Shown: positions 17,009 through 27,206 of the stretch, one piece after another
How positions within the stretch are numbered: position 1 is the first letter of the stretch
How the letters are laid out: every line of letters starts with the position of its first letter
NCBI RefSeq assembly: GCF_014649115.1
Contig: NZ_BMSK01000019.1
Coordinates: 382-64,381, forward strand
Direction of reading: 5' to 3'
Origin: Streptomyces eurythermus
GTDB taxonomy: Bacteria; Actinomycetota; Actinomycetes; Streptomycetales; Streptomycetaceae
DNA: 64,000 bases
The notes under the pieces: model-generated
Told to the model about the DNA's origin: nothing
Database searches by the model: none
The model's input: the letters and a program-made list of their open reading frames with translations, nothing else
Made by a program: the position numbers and the translations under genes

Positions 17009-17716
17009 GTGCGCCCACCCTCAGCCCCACCGAACCCCCCGGCCCTCCCGTTCGACGCCCCGGCCGCCCGCAGGCTCCGCGCCGCGCTCGGCATGGGGCC
17101 CGAGCACGTCGCCCACGGAATGCGCGTCTCGTACGGGCTGCCGTACGTCACCGCCGATCTCGTGATCGCCTGGGAGCGCGGCACGGTCTCACCCGGAAAC
17201 CCCGAACTCACCGCGCTGGCGGGTGTGTTGTGGTGTTCGCCGGGTGAGCTGCTCAGCCGGCCGCGGACCCTGCGCGAGCATCGCATCGCCCGGTCCGTGG
17301 CGCCCGAGGACGTCGCCCACGCCGTCGGCATGGACCTGCGCGCGTATCTGAGGGCGGAGGAGAGCGGGGTGTGGCGGGGCAACGAGCGCCAGTCGGCCGC
17401 GCTCGCGCGGATCCTCCGTCTGGCGCTGCCCGACTTCGTCGCCGTCACCGGCCGCGAGGCGAAGCTGGCGGAGCTGCTGCGCAGCGCGGTGACGACCCGC
17501 TGGCAGGCGTATGTACGGCCGCTGCTGAAGCTCGTTCCCCTGGACCGGGAGGTCCTGGAACCGGTCCTCCAGGAACTGCACCAGGACTACCAGGGGCACA
17601 TGGCCGCCACCCTCGGCTGGGGCGGCGGCAGCCGGAGCGCCGGCGAACCGGGGCAGCGGTTCCTGGACGCCATCGTGGAGGCGTTCTGGCGGTCCGTGAC
17701 GGACCGGACCGCCTGA
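17009..17716 (+). CDS. Helix-turn-helix (XRE-like) protein of unknown role
   Basis: The protein has 235 residues from GTG 17009. Two HTH-like halves are visible: RRLRAALGMGPEHVAHGMRVSYG...VIAWERGTVSPGN, and a second around RSVAPEDVAHAVGMDLRAYLRAEESGVWRG, then a helical C-terminal part. TACGTT at 16996-17001 lies 7 nt before the GTG and there is no Shine-Dalgarno, so the mRNA is probably leaderless and this start fits; a TTG at 17000 is an alternative. It is convergent with pfkA and does not obviously belong to the ABC operon. A DNA-binding regulator is the best guess. Confidence 0.8.
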   Translation: MRPPSAPPNPPALPFDAPAARRLRAALGMGPEHVAHGMRVSYGLPYVTADLVIAWERGTVSPGNPELTALAGVLWCSPGELLSRPRTLREHRIARSVAPEDVAHAVGMDLRAYLRAEESGVWRGNERQSAALARILRLALPDFVAVTGREAKLAELLRSAVTTRWQAYVRPLLKLVPLDREVLEPVLQELHQDYQGHMAATLGWGGGSRSAGEPGQRFLDAIVEAFWRSVTDRTA

Positions 17717-17728
17717 CGGACGGCGACC

Positions 17729-17751
17729 GCGGCCGGTTCCGGACCGGCCGC
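17729..17751. terminator. Hairpin between the HTH gene and pfkA
   Basis: GCGGCCGGT (17729-17737) and ACCGGCCGC (17743-17751) form a 9-bp perfect stem with a 5-nt loop between the two convergent genes. The + strand continues into a short TTT. Confidence 0.65.
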
Positions 17752-17759
17752 GACCGTTT

Positions 17760-18785
17760 CTAGAAGACCGACTCGGCCTCGTCCATGCGGTCCTTCGGCA
17801 CCGTCTTCAGCTCGGTGACGGCCTCCGCGAGCGGCACCATCACGATGTCGGTGCCGCGCAGCGCGGTCATCCTGCCGAACTCGCCGCGGTGCGCGGCCTC
17901 GACGGCGTGCCAGCCGAAGCGGGTGGCGAGGACGCGGTCGTAGGCGGTGGGGACGCCGCCGCGCTGGACGTGGCCGAGGATGACCGGCTTGGCCTCCTTG
18001 CCGAGGCGCCGCTCCAGCTCGTAGGCGAGGGCGGTGCCGATGCCCTGGAAGCGCTCGTGGCCGTACTGGTCGATCTCGCCCTTGCCGTAGTCCATGGTGC
18101 CCTCGGCGGGGTGGGCGCCCTCGGCGACGCAGATGACCGCGAACTTCTTGCCGCGGGCGAACCGCTCCTCGACCATCTTGACCAGGTCGGCGGGGTCGAA
18201 GGGCCGCTCGGGCAGGCAGATGCCGTGGGCGCCGGCGGCCATGCCGGACTCCAGGGCGATCCAGCCGGCGTGGCGGCCCATGACCTCGACGACCATCACC
18301 CGCTGGTGGGACTCGGCGGTGGTCTTCAGGCGGTCCATCGCCTCGGTGGCCACGCCCACGGCCGTGTCGAAGCCGAAGGTGCGGTCGGTGGAGGAGATGT
18401 CGTTGTCGATGGTCTTCGGCACGCCGACGACCGGCAGGCCCGCGTCGGAGAGCATGCGGGCCGCGGTGAGGGTGCCCTCGCCGCCGATCGGGATCAGCGC
18501 GTCGATGCCGAACTCCTCGACCATGTCCGCCGCGCCCTCGCAGGCCTCGCGCAGCCGGTCGCGCTCCAGGCGGGAGGAGCCGAGGATGGTGCCGCCGCGG
18601 GCCAGGATGCCGCTGACCGCGTCCAGGTCGAGGGGCCGGTAGTGGCGGTCGAGCAGGCCGCGGTAGCCGTCCTCGAAGCCGATGACCTCGTCCCCGTACT
18701 GGGCGACCGCCCGGTGCACGACCGAGCGGATCACGGCGTTCAGGCCGGGGCAGTCGCCGCCTGCGGTGAGAACTCCGATGCGCAT
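17760..18785 (-). CDS. pfkA: ATP-dependent 6-phosphofructokinase
   Basis: The 341-residue glycolytic enzyme phosphorylates fructose 6-phosphate. The ATG at 18785 gives the canonical N-terminus MRIGVLTAGGDCPGLNAVIRS. The segment IPIGGEGTLTAARML carries Gly after Glu, a pattern associated with ATP use rather than pyrophosphate (which has Asp there); the catalytic PKTIDNDI and the substrate segment VVEVMGRHAGWIAL are intact. It is divergent from pta-ackA, so glycolytic entry and acetate overflow share a regulatory region. From memory this corresponds to the PfkA2 paralogue of S. coelicolor. Confidence 0.95.
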   Translation of the reverse strand: MRIGVLTAGGDCPGLNAVIRSVVHRAVAQYGDEVIGFEDGYRGLLDRHYRPLDLDAVSGILARGGTILGSSRLERDRLREACEGAADMVEEFGIDALIPIGGEGTLTAARMLSDAGLPVVGVPKTIDNDISSTDRTFGFDTAVGVATEAMDRLKTTAESHQRVMVVEVMGRHAGWIALESGMAAGAHGICLPERPFDPADLVKMVEERFARGKKFAVICVAEGAHPAEGTMDYGKGEIDQYGHERFQGIGTALAYELERRLGKEAKPVILGHVQRGGVPTAYDRVLATRFGWHAVEAAHRGEFGRMTALRGTDIVMVPLAEAVTELKTVPKDRMDEAESVF

Positions 18786-18837
18786 CGTGCTGTGTCTCCT
18801 GCTCGCTGTCGTGTGCCGGTGAGCCAGTGACGATTCT

Positions 18838-18898
18838 TTCACGTCCGCCGATGCGGTGAAGTCCTGACGGGCGCCTTATCCGTCAGCGGGGGTATTGT
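18838..18898. promoter_or_regulatory. pfkA/pta divergent control region with two inverted repeats
   Basis: TTCAC...GTGAA lies at 18838-18860 (13-bp centre), and CTGACGG (18864-18870) and CCGTCAG (18880-18886) form a second dyad with a 9-bp centre. TATTGT at 18893-18898 is a possible -10 for pta, giving a leader of about 75 nt. Binding proteins are unknown. Confidence 0.4.
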
Positions 18899-18978
18899 CA
18901 AGAGGGTTCAGCTCACCTCGGTGGGCGATTTTTATGCCGAAGAGGCGACAGAAGCGACATGAGGAACGGAGTGGACAC

Positions 18979-21075
18979 GTGACGCGCAGCGTGTACGTGA
19001 CCGGGATCGACCGCGGTGACGGCCGCCAGGTCGTGGAGCTGGGGGTCATGGAACTCCTCACCCGGCAGGTCGACCGGGTGGGCGTGTTCCGTCCGCTCGT
19101 CCACGACGGACCCGATCGGCTGTTCGAGCTGCTGCGGGCCCGGTACCGCCTCGCGCAGGACCCGGCGACGGTCTACGGCATGGACTACCGGGAGGCGTCC
19201 GCGCTCCAGGCCGAGCAGGGCACGGACGAGCTGGTCTCCGCCCTCGTCGACCGCTTCCACCTGGTGGCCCGGGACTACGACGTGGTCCTGGTCCTCGGCA
19301 CCGACTTCGCCGGCACCCAGCTGCCGGACGAGCTGTCCCTGAACGCCCGGCTCGCCAACGAGTTCGGCGCCTCGGTCATCCCCGTGGTGGGCGGCCGCAA
19401 GCAGACCGACGAGTCGGTGCTGGCCGAGACCCGCAACGCCTACCGCGCCTACGAAGGGCTCGGCTGCGACGTGCTGGCCATGGTCGCCAACCGGGTGGCC
19501 CGCGAGGACCGCGACAAGATCGCCGAGCGGCTGGCCGACCGGCTGCCGGTGCCCTGCTACGTGGTCCCGGACGAGCCCGCCCTCTCCGCGCCGACGGTCG
19601 CCCAGATCGCCCAGACCCTGGACGCCAGGGTGCTGCTCGGCGACGACTCCGGCCTGGCCCGGGACGCGATGGACTTCGTCTTCGGCGGCGCCATGCTGCC
19701 CAATCTGCTGGGCGCCCTGACCCCGGGCTGCCTGGTGGTCACCCCGGGCGACCGGGCCGACCTGGTCGTGGGCTCGCTGGCCGCGCACAGCGCCGGCACC
19801 CCGCCGATCGCCGGTGTGCTGCTGACGCTCAACGAGGTGCCGCGCGACGAGATCCTCACCCTGGCCGCCCGGCTCGCCCCGGGCACCCCGGTGCTGTCGG
19901 TGTCCGGCAACAGCTTCCCCACCGCCGAGCAGCTGTTCTCCCTGGAGGGCAAGCTGAACGCGGCCACCCCGCGCAAGGCGGAGACCGCCCTCGGCCTGTT
20001 CGAGCGCCACGTCGACACCGCCGAGCTGGCCCGCCGGGTCTCGGCACCGAGCAGCGACCGGGTCACCCCGATGATGTTCGAGCACAAGCTGCTGGAGCAG
20101 GCCCGCTCCGACAAGCGCCGCGTGGTGCTCCCGGAGGGCACCGAGGAGCGGGTGCTGCACGCGGCCGAGGTGCTGCTGCGCCGGGGCGTGTGCGACCTGA
20201 CCCTGCTCGGCCCCGAGGACCGGATCCGCAAGAAGGCCGCGGACCTCGGCATCGACCTCGGCGACACCCAGCTGATCGACCCGGCCACCTCCGGGCTGCG
20301 CGACGCCTTCGCCGAGAAGTACGCGGCCCTGCGCGCCCACAAGGGCGTCACGGTGGAGCTGGCCTACGACGTCGTCTCCGACGTGAACTACTTCGGCACC
20401 CTGATGGTCCAGGAGGGCCTGGCCGACGGCATGGTCTCCGGCTCGGTGCACTCCACGGCCGCCACCATCCGGCCCGCCTTCGAGATCATCAAGACCCGGC
20501 CGGACGCCTCCATCGTCTCGTCGGTGTTCTTCATGTGCCTGGCCGACAAGGTGCTGGTCTACGGCGACTGCGCGGTCAACCCGGACCCGAACGCCGAGCA
20601 GCTCGCGGACATCGCCATCCAGTCGGCGGCCACCGCCGCCCGGTTCGGCGTGGAGCCGCGGATCGCGATGCTGTCGTACTCCACCGGCACCTCCGGCTCC
20701 GGCGCCGACGTGGACAAGGTGCGCGAGGCCACCGAGCTGGCCCGCTCGCGCCGGCCGGACCTGAAGATCGAGGGCCCGATCCAGTACGACGCGGCCGTGG
20801 AGCCGTCCGTCGCGGCGACCAAGCTGCCCGACTCGGACGTGGCCGGGCAGGCGACGGTTCTGATCTTCCCGGACCTCAATACGGGCAACAACACCTACAA
20901 GGCCGTGCAGCGCTCGGCCGGCGCGATCGCCGTCGGCCCGGTCCTCCAGGGCCTGCGCAAGCCGGTCAACGACCTGTCCCGCGGCGCCCTCGTCCAGGAC
21001 ATCGTCAACACGGTCGCCATCACGGCGATCCAGGCCCAGACCCCCACCCCCACCGAGAAGGCGTCCCAGCAGTGA
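18979..21075 (+). CDS. pta: Phosphate acetyltransferase, long form
   Basis: The 698-residue enzyme interconverts acetyl-CoA and acetyl phosphate. The GTG at 18979 (GGAG 7 nt upstream) gives MTRSVYVTGIDRGDGRQVVEL, the start of the P-loop-like N-terminal domain; a central DRTGG domain and the C-terminal catalytic domain (MFEHKLLEQARSDKRRVVLPEGTEERVL; MLSYSTGTSGSGADVDKV) follow. Long-form Pta is usual in actinobacteria. The frame is open to 18895 but that extension has no support. The stop overlaps the ackA start. Confidence 0.95.
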   Translation: MTRSVYVTGIDRGDGRQVVELGVMELLTRQVDRVGVFRPLVHDGPDRLFELLRARYRLAQDPATVYGMDYREASALQAEQGTDELVSALVDRFHLVARDYDVVLVLGTDFAGTQLPDELSLNARLANEFGASVIPVVGGRKQTDESVLAETRNAYRAYEGLGCDVLAMVANRVAREDRDKIAERLADRLPVPCYVVPDEPALSAPTVAQIAQTLDARVLLGDDSGLARDAMDFVFGGAMLPNLLGALTPGCLVVTPGDRADLVVGSLAAHSAGTPPIAGVLLTLNEVPRDEILTLAARLAPGTPVLSVSGNSFPTAEQLFSLEGKLNAATPRKAETALGLFERHVDTAELARRVSAPSSDRVTPMMFEHKLLEQARSDKRRVVLPEGTEERVLHAAEVLLRRGVCDLTLLGPEDRIRKKAADLGIDLGDTQLIDPATSGLRDAFAEKYAALRAHKGVTVELAYDVVSDVNYFGTLMVQEGLADGMVSGSVHSTAATIRPAFEIIKTRPDASIVSSVFFMCLADKVLVYGDCAVNPDPNAEQLADIAIQSAATAARFGVEPRIAMLSYSTGTSGSGADVDKVREATELARSRRPDLKIEGPIQYDAAVEPSVAATKLPDSDVAGQATVLIFPDLNTGNNTYKAVQRSAGAIAVGPVLQGLRKPVNDLSRGALVQDIVNTVAITAIQAQTPTPTEKASQQ

Positions 21076-22283
21076 CCTCCCCCACCCGTGTCCTCGTCCT
21101 CAACTCCGGCTCCTCGTCGCTGAAGTACCAGCTGCTGGACATGCGGGACAGCAGCCGCCTCGCGGTGGGCCTGGTCGAGCGGATCGGCGAGCAGACCTCC
21201 CGGATCGAGCACACCTGCCTCACCGGCGGCGGCACCCGCGAGCACACCGGCCCCATCGCCGACCACGAGGCCGCCCTCAAGACGGTCGGCGAGGAGCTGA
21301 GCCGCGACGGCCTCGGCCTGGACTCCCCCGAACTGGCCGCCATCGGGCACCGGGTGGTGCACGGCGGGATGTTCTTCACCGAGCCCACCGTCATCGACGA
21401 CGAGGTGCTCACCGAGATCGAGCGGCTGATCCCGGTCGCCCCGCTGCACAACCCGGCCAACCTCACCGGCATCCGCACCGCCCGGGCGCTGCGCCCCGAC
21501 CTGCCCCAGGTCGCCGTCTTCGACACCGCGTTCCACACGACGATGCCGGAGTCCGCGGCGCGCTACGCCATCGACCCGAAGATCGCCGACCGCCACCGGA
21601 TCCGCCGCTACGGCTTCCACGGCACCTCGCACGCCTACGTCTCCCGCGAGACCGCGCGGCTGCTGGGCAAGGACCCGTCCGAGGTCAACGTGATCGTGCT
21701 GCACCTGGGCAACGGCGCCTCCGCCTCCGCGGTGGAGAAGGGCCGCTGTGTGGACACCTCCATGGGACTGACCCCCTTGGAGGGGCTGGTGATGGGTACG
21801 CGGTCCGGTGATCTGGATCCGGCCGTCATCTTCCATTTGGCCCGGGTTGGCGATATGTCCATGGACGAGATCGACACTCTTCTCAACAAGAGGAGCGGCC
21901 TGTTCGGTCTGTGCGGGGACAACGACATGCGGGAGATCCGCCGCCGGATCGACGAGGGCGACGAAGAGGCCGCGCTCGCCTTCGACATTTACATTCACCG
22001 GATCAGGAAGTACATCGGCGCCTATTACGCGGTGCTCGGCACCGTGGACGCGGTGGCCTTCACGGCCGGGGTCGGGGAGAACGCGGCACCGGTGCGGGAG
22101 GCGGCGATCACGGGCCTGGAGAGCCTGGGCCTGGCCGTCGACCCCGAGCGCAACGCCGTGCGCGGCGGCGGGGCGCGGCTGATTTCGCCGGACACCGCCC
22201 GGGTGGCGGTCGCCGTGGTGCCGACGGATGAAGAACTGGAGATCGCGACGCAGACCTACGCACTGGTCGGAAAGAACAAGTGA
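21072..22283 (+). CDS. ackA: Acetate kinase
   Basis: The 403-residue kinase converts acetyl phosphate and ADP to acetate and ATP. The GTG at 21072 overlaps the pta stop (GTGA). Motifs: VLVLNSGSSSLKYQLL, GHRVVHGG, FDTAFHTTMP, RRYGFHGTSHAYVS, VIVLHLGNGASASAV and FTAGVGENAAPVR. It forms a translationally coupled pair with pta. A stretch near 21780-21910 uses more T/A-ending codons than the rest of the gene. Confidence 0.97.
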   Translation: MTSPTRVLVLNSGSSSLKYQLLDMRDSSRLAVGLVERIGEQTSRIEHTCLTGGGTREHTGPIADHEAALKTVGEELSRDGLGLDSPELAAIGHRVVHGGMFFTEPTVIDDEVLTEIERLIPVAPLHNPANLTGIRTARALRPDLPQVAVFDTAFHTTMPESAARYAIDPKIADRHRIRRYGFHGTSHAYVSRETARLLGKDPSEVNVIVLHLGNGASASAVEKGRCVDTSMGLTPLEGLVMGTRSGDLDPAVIFHLARVGDMSMDEIDTLLNKRSGLFGLCGDNDMREIRRRIDEGDEEAALAFDIYIHRIRKYIGAYYAVLGTVDAVAFTAGVGENAAPVREAAITGLESLGLAVDPERNAVRGGGARLISPDTARVAVAVVPTDEELEIATQTYALVGKNK

Positions 22284-22326
22284 ATAGCACCTGAGCGGTG
22301 TGGCACTCATTTGTATCTTCCGCCAG

Positions 22327-22340
22327 ACGGAATATTCCGT
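22327..22340. promoter_or_regulatory. 14-bp perfect palindrome upstream of pyk
   Basis: ACGGAATATTCCGT is a perfect palindrome in the 84-bp ackA-pyk spacer. It lies immediately upstream of or over the expected -35 region of the promoter whose -10 is TAGGAT at 22356-22361, the place for a regulator of pyruvate kinase expression. The protein is unknown. Confidence 0.5.
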
Positions 22341-22367
22341 AGCGAAACAAACCGATAGGATCGCCCC

Positions 22368-23795
<1,428 letters not shown>

Positions 23796-23815
23796 CCCGG
23801 CGGTCCCGTGACACA

Positions 23816-23850
23816 CCGAGGGCGCCCCCTGTGACAGGGGGCGCCCTCGG
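23816..23850 (+). terminator. Strong hairpin terminator after pyk
   Basis: A perfect 14-bp stem (23816-23829 with 23837-23850) encloses TGTGACA. It lies 20 bp after the pyk stop and also downstream of the convergent cluster gene. No U tract follows. Confidence 0.8.
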
Positions 23851-23885
23851 CCTTGTGCGGCTCCCGAACCGGCTTGTGCGACCGC

Positions 23886-25382
23886 TCAGTCGGTCGTGTA
23901 CATACGCATACCCGGAATGTGCAGATTGCCGCCGAACTGGGCCGCCTGGACCACCTTGACGTGGGTGAAGTAGATCAGCGGGATGTTCAGCGGGGGCGGG
24001 CTGTCGGGGCTGAAGGTCACCGGGAGCAGCCCGAAGAGGTTCCCGGAGATGCTCTCGGTGTACATCACCGTGTCGCCGCCGGTGATGGTGGACGTCGAGC
24101 CCTTGGCGGCCTGGACGTGGTAGGTCTTGTTCGCCTGCTTGTCCTTGACCGTCTGGTGCAGGTCACCGATCTCGGTGCCATTGGAGATGACGTACTTCAG
24201 CACCTTCTTCGTGGTGCCGTTCGCCCTGCGCACCTCCACGACGCCCTGGTAGTCGGCGCCCTTGAGGTACAGGGAGCTGGCGTCCAGGTACCAGGGGTCG
24301 TCCGCCACCGCCACGGTGTTGTCGACGGCGCCCTCTTCGTCCGTGGCCACCGGGCAGTCCTCCGGGGCGGCGGACTCGCTCCCGGACGGGCTGGGCGTGC
24401 CCGAAGGGGTGGACGACGGGGTGTCCGAAGGGGTGGACGAAGGACTGGACGACGGGGTCGGGGTGGCGTCCCCGGCCGGCTTGACGGTGTCGCCTTCGCC
24501 GGACTTCGTACCGGTTCCGGTGGTCGTACCCTCGCCGGTCTTCGCACCGGTGCCGGTGGTGTCGTCGGCCGTCTTGCGCGTGTCCCCGGCGGCGCCACCG
24601 CCGGAGTCCGTGCCGGAGCCCTCGACCTTGGGCGACTGGGACGCCGTAGGGGCCGGGTCCGATGCCTCCGTGGAGGTGCCGGTGTCGTTGCCCCGGCCGC
24701 CGGTGAGGAGGTCACCGACCGCGTCGCCGATGGTGTCCAGGAGGTTCCCGTCCCGGGTCTTCGCCGACGTGTCCGTGTCGGCGCCGGAGCCCGAACCCGA
24801 GCCCGCCGTACGGGAGTCCGAGCCGGAGGAGTCGGAACCCGTGCCGGACGAGCCGGAGTTGCCCGCGTCCGGCCCGGCGGAAGCGGAGTCCGAGGTCGCG
24901 GTCGGTTCGGGCGTGGCCTTGTCGTCGGAACCTGAATCCGGCGAAGAGGCACCGCCCTTCTCCCGCGTCTTCTCGCTCCCGCTCTCCTTGCCGCTCCCGG
25001 CGGTCTCCTTCGACGACGCGTCCGACGCGCCCTCGGAGGCGGACGGCGACGGTGACCGGGAAGGGTCCTTCTCCTTGCCTTTCTCCTCGTCCAGCGCCTT
25101 GACGCAGGCCTCGTACTCCTCACGCGTGAGGTCCTTGGCCGACGCGGACGGCGGCGCGGACGGGGACGACGACGAGTTGCCGTTGTTGTCGGCGATGGCC
25201 AGCGTGGAGGTGAATCCCATGCCCATGAGCACGGCCGTGGGCATCGCCACGGAGGCTATGGCCTTGCCGGCCGGCATGTGGAACCTGGTGAACAGTGGCT
25301 TCCTGGGGGCCGCGTGACGGGGCCCGGTTCTCGCGCGGGACCCGTCCACGTCGGTCCCGCGAGTCACCTCGTCAGCCGGCAC
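23886..25382 (-). CDS. Exported/membrane-anchored Ser/Pro/Thr-rich protein of unknown function
   Basis: The 498-residue protein starts at GTG 25382 with GGGAGG just upstream, overlapping the DUF6114 gene by 11 bp. Residues ~36-62 (MPAGKAIASVAMPTAVLMGMGFTS and following) form a signal or anchor helix. About 260 residues of Ser/Pro/Thr/Gly/Glu-rich disorder follow (SPSPSASEGASD, SSSPSSTPSDTPSSTPSG). The C-terminal ~150 residues are a folded domain (PWYLDASSLYLKGADYQGVVEVRRANG...TYHVQAAKGSTSTITGGDTVMYTE), ending GNLHIPGMRMYTTD. Context suggests a cell-envelope partner of the DUF6230 and DUF6114 proteins. No enzyme motif was seen. Confidence 0.85.
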   Translation of the reverse strand: MPADEVTRGTDVDGSRARTGPRHAAPRKPLFTRFHMPAGKAIASVAMPTAVLMGMGFTSTLAIADNNGNSSSSPSAPPSASAKDLTREEYEACVKALDEEKGKEKDPSRSPSPSASEGASDASSKETAGSGKESGSEKTREKGGASSPDSGSDDKATPEPTATSDSASAGPDAGNSGSSGTGSDSSGSDSRTAGSGSGSGADTDTSAKTRDGNLLDTIGDAVGDLLTGGRGNDTGTSTEASDPAPTASQSPKVEGSGTDSGGGAAGDTRKTADDTTGTGAKTGEGTTTGTGTKSGEGDTVKPAGDATPTPSSSPSSTPSDTPSSTPSGTPSPSGSESAAPEDCPVATDEEGAVDNTVAVADDPWYLDASSLYLKGADYQGVVEVRRANGTTKKVLKYVISNGTEIGDLHQTVKDKQANKTYHVQAAKGSTSTITGGDTVMYTESISGNLFGLLPVTFSPDSPPPLNIPLIYFTHVKVVQAAQFGGNLHIPGMRMYTTD

Positions 25383-25926
25383 TGTGCCTCCCGTTCGCCC
25401 CGTTGGCCGGGTTCGTTCCTGACAGGTCGTTCGGGTCGTCCAGCCCGTACACGTGCTGCTCCGGCAGGTGTGCGGCGGCGGGCGAACCGCCCTGGCCCGC
25501 GGTCCCGTCCGTCGGCTGCGGCTGCGCGGGTGCGCCCGGCGACCAGGCGATGGCCATCGCTCCGCCGGTCAGCGCGCACAGGAACCCGACGATGAAGCCG
25601 CCGATGTTGGACAGCGGGATGGACACCAGCGCCAGCAGGATCGCCGCGACACCTCCGAAGACCCGGATGTGCTGCTGGAACCAGAGGATGATCCCGAGGG
25701 CGATGAGCAGTCCGCCGATGATCAGGGAACTGGAGCCGCCGGGCGTTCCGACCGTCATGCTGAGGTTGCCGAGCTGCACGTGCGCGTACGGGAAGTACAG
25801 GATCAGAAAGCCGCCGAGCATGACGAACAGCCCGGCCCAGAACGGACGCGTGCCCCGCCAGGCGCGGAACTGCAGCCTCCGGCGGGTGAACTGGCCGGGT
25901 ACGGCGGCAGAAGTCTCGGCGCTCAT
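25372..25926 (-). CDS. DUF6114 membrane protein
   Basis: The 184-residue protein begins at ATG 25926 (MSAETSAAVPGQFTRRRLQFRAWRG), with GGGAGC upstream. Four hydrophobic segments are visible: FWAGLFVMLGGFLILYFPY, SSLIIGGLLIALGIILWF, VFGGVAAILLALVSIPLS and IGGFIVGFLCALTGGAMAIAW, then a polar Pro/Gln-rich tail. The family is conserved in Streptomyces next to DUF6230 proteins; function is unknown. Confidence 0.88.
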   Translation of the reverse strand: MSAETSAAVPGQFTRRRLQFRAWRGTRPFWAGLFVMLGGFLILYFPYAHVQLGNLSMTVGTPGGSSSLIIGGLLIALGIILWFQQHIRVFGGVAAILLALVSIPLSNIGGFIVGFLCALTGGAMAIAWSPGAPAQPQPTDGTAGQGGSPAAAHLPEQHVYGLDDPNDLSGTNPANGANGRHSAG

Positions 25927-26036
25927 AGACAACAGCTCCCTGGTGCGGCGTTGCTCTGGTGATGTGGTGCGGCTGGGAAGGCCGGGGCGAGGGCAGGGCG
26001 GGGAAACCAGAGGCTCCCCCACCCGTCATCGTGTGC

Positions 26037-26696
26037 CTAGTAGCACTCGATTCCCTCGCCGCTGCCCCAGCTCAGGCCCATGTGAAGGTTGGCCAGCTGG
26101 AACGTGCCGGCGGTGGTCGCCCACGCCGTCTGCTTCACACCGGTCAGCGTGGCCTTGTCGGCCTGCTGCGCGAACCCGAAGGGGCTGGCCTTCTTCTGCT
26201 TGTACTCCTCGGGCTTGGGCTTGGGGCCCTTGGTGCCGCTGCCGGCCGCGACGCCGATGTCCATGTCCTCGAACAGGGCCTCTTTGGCGTCGAGGTTGGC
26301 GACGTCGATGTAGAGCTGCGACGCCTCGACCTTCTTGCCCTTGTCACCCGCGGTCAGCTTGAGGGTGACCTTCTTGTTCAGGAACGGGATGGGAGTGACC
26401 ACGGACTGGCACATGTCGGTGATCTCGGCCCTGTTGAACGCCGAGATCGCCACCGGGTGCGCCTGGTCCTCGCTGCCGTCGAGGCTCTTGCCCGTGTCGA
26501 CCGCGCCATACTGGGTGAAGCCCCAGCCTTCGAGCTGGCCTGCGCTGACCTTGAATTCCTGCCCCGACACACTGAACGAAGCCGCGAGAGCGCCCTGCGC
26601 GAGGGCGACACCTATCGCGGCTGTAGCGGCCACGCTGGGCACCATGACCACAGCGAACCGCTTCCATCTGGTCCCGCCACGCACCTGGGACTCCAT
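26037..26696 (-). CDS. DUF6230 secreted/membrane-anchored protein (often mis-annotated cholesterol esterase)
   Basis: The 219-residue protein starts at ATG 26696 with AAGGAGG 4-5 nt upstream. A positively charged N-terminus (RGGTRWKRF) and one helix (AVVMVPSVAATAAIGVALAQGALA) form a signal or anchor. The exported domain (SFSVSGQEFKVSAGQLEGWGFTQYGAVD...) ends in EGIECY; cysteines are present in MCQSVV and ECY. It lacks a lipase GxSxG motif, so the esterase label common in databases is not supported. It is the first gene of the DUF6230-DUF6114-Ser/Pro protein operon. Confidence 0.88.
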   Translation of the reverse strand: MESQVRGGTRWKRFAVVMVPSVAATAAIGVALAQGALAASFSVSGQEFKVSAGQLEGWGFTQYGAVDTGKSLDGSEDQAHPVAISAFNRAEITDMCQSVVTPIPFLNKKVTLKLTAGDKGKKVEASQLYIDVANLDAKEALFEDMDIGVAAGSGTKGPKPKPEEYKQKKASPFGFAQQADKATLTGVKQTAWATTAGTFQLANLHMGLSWGSGEGIECY

Positions 26697-27074
26697 ATTT
26701 CCTCCTTCTCGGACGTACATCTCCTGGCCCGGACTCGCCCTCGGTCGGCGGCTCAGCCGGGCAGGGATGGGAGAAGTGCTACGTCCTCGGAAAGGAGAGC
26801 GCCCGCACTCGGCGGCGCACTGCGCGCCCGAATCACCGGCGATCACCCCCGAGCGACAACCACTGGGTCGCGCCTGACACACATCACGCACAACCTTGCT
26901 GGACAGGCTTCGCCGGGGTGGCGAAGACCCCCCTGCCCTGGACCCGGCGCCACTGCCGCCGGCCCCGCTCGGTGGGGACCCAGATTGCCCCGTGACCCGG
27001 CCGGCTGCCGGGGTACGGGAATGGACCGAGCGTCGCCGATCGTGGTGCATTCTCGGCCTGGACACAAGGGGGTT

Positions 27075-27092
27075 CGTTACTGGCTAGTAACG
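27075..27092. promoter_or_regulatory. Palindrome CGTTACT-N4-AGTAACG
   Basis: CGTTACT (27075-27081) and AGTAACG (27086-27092) are perfect 7-bp arms around GGCT. The site resembles TetR/GntR operators with TTACT/AGTAA half-sites. It lies about 380 bp upstream of the DUF6230 start. Confidence 0.5.
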
Positions 27093-27206
27093 GCGAGATA
27101 ACCGGAGGAAGACCTACCGGTCTCGGAGCGCGACATACGGTCGCATCGCTGGGCAGAGCAAAGCCGTTGATCCCTGGACGAATCCAGACAGACCAACGGC
27201 TTCGAT

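Noticed and set aside
25372..26696. Cholesterol esterase activity for the DUF6230 protein
   Set aside because: No GxSxG or catalytic triad context is visible; the name is a legacy annotation.
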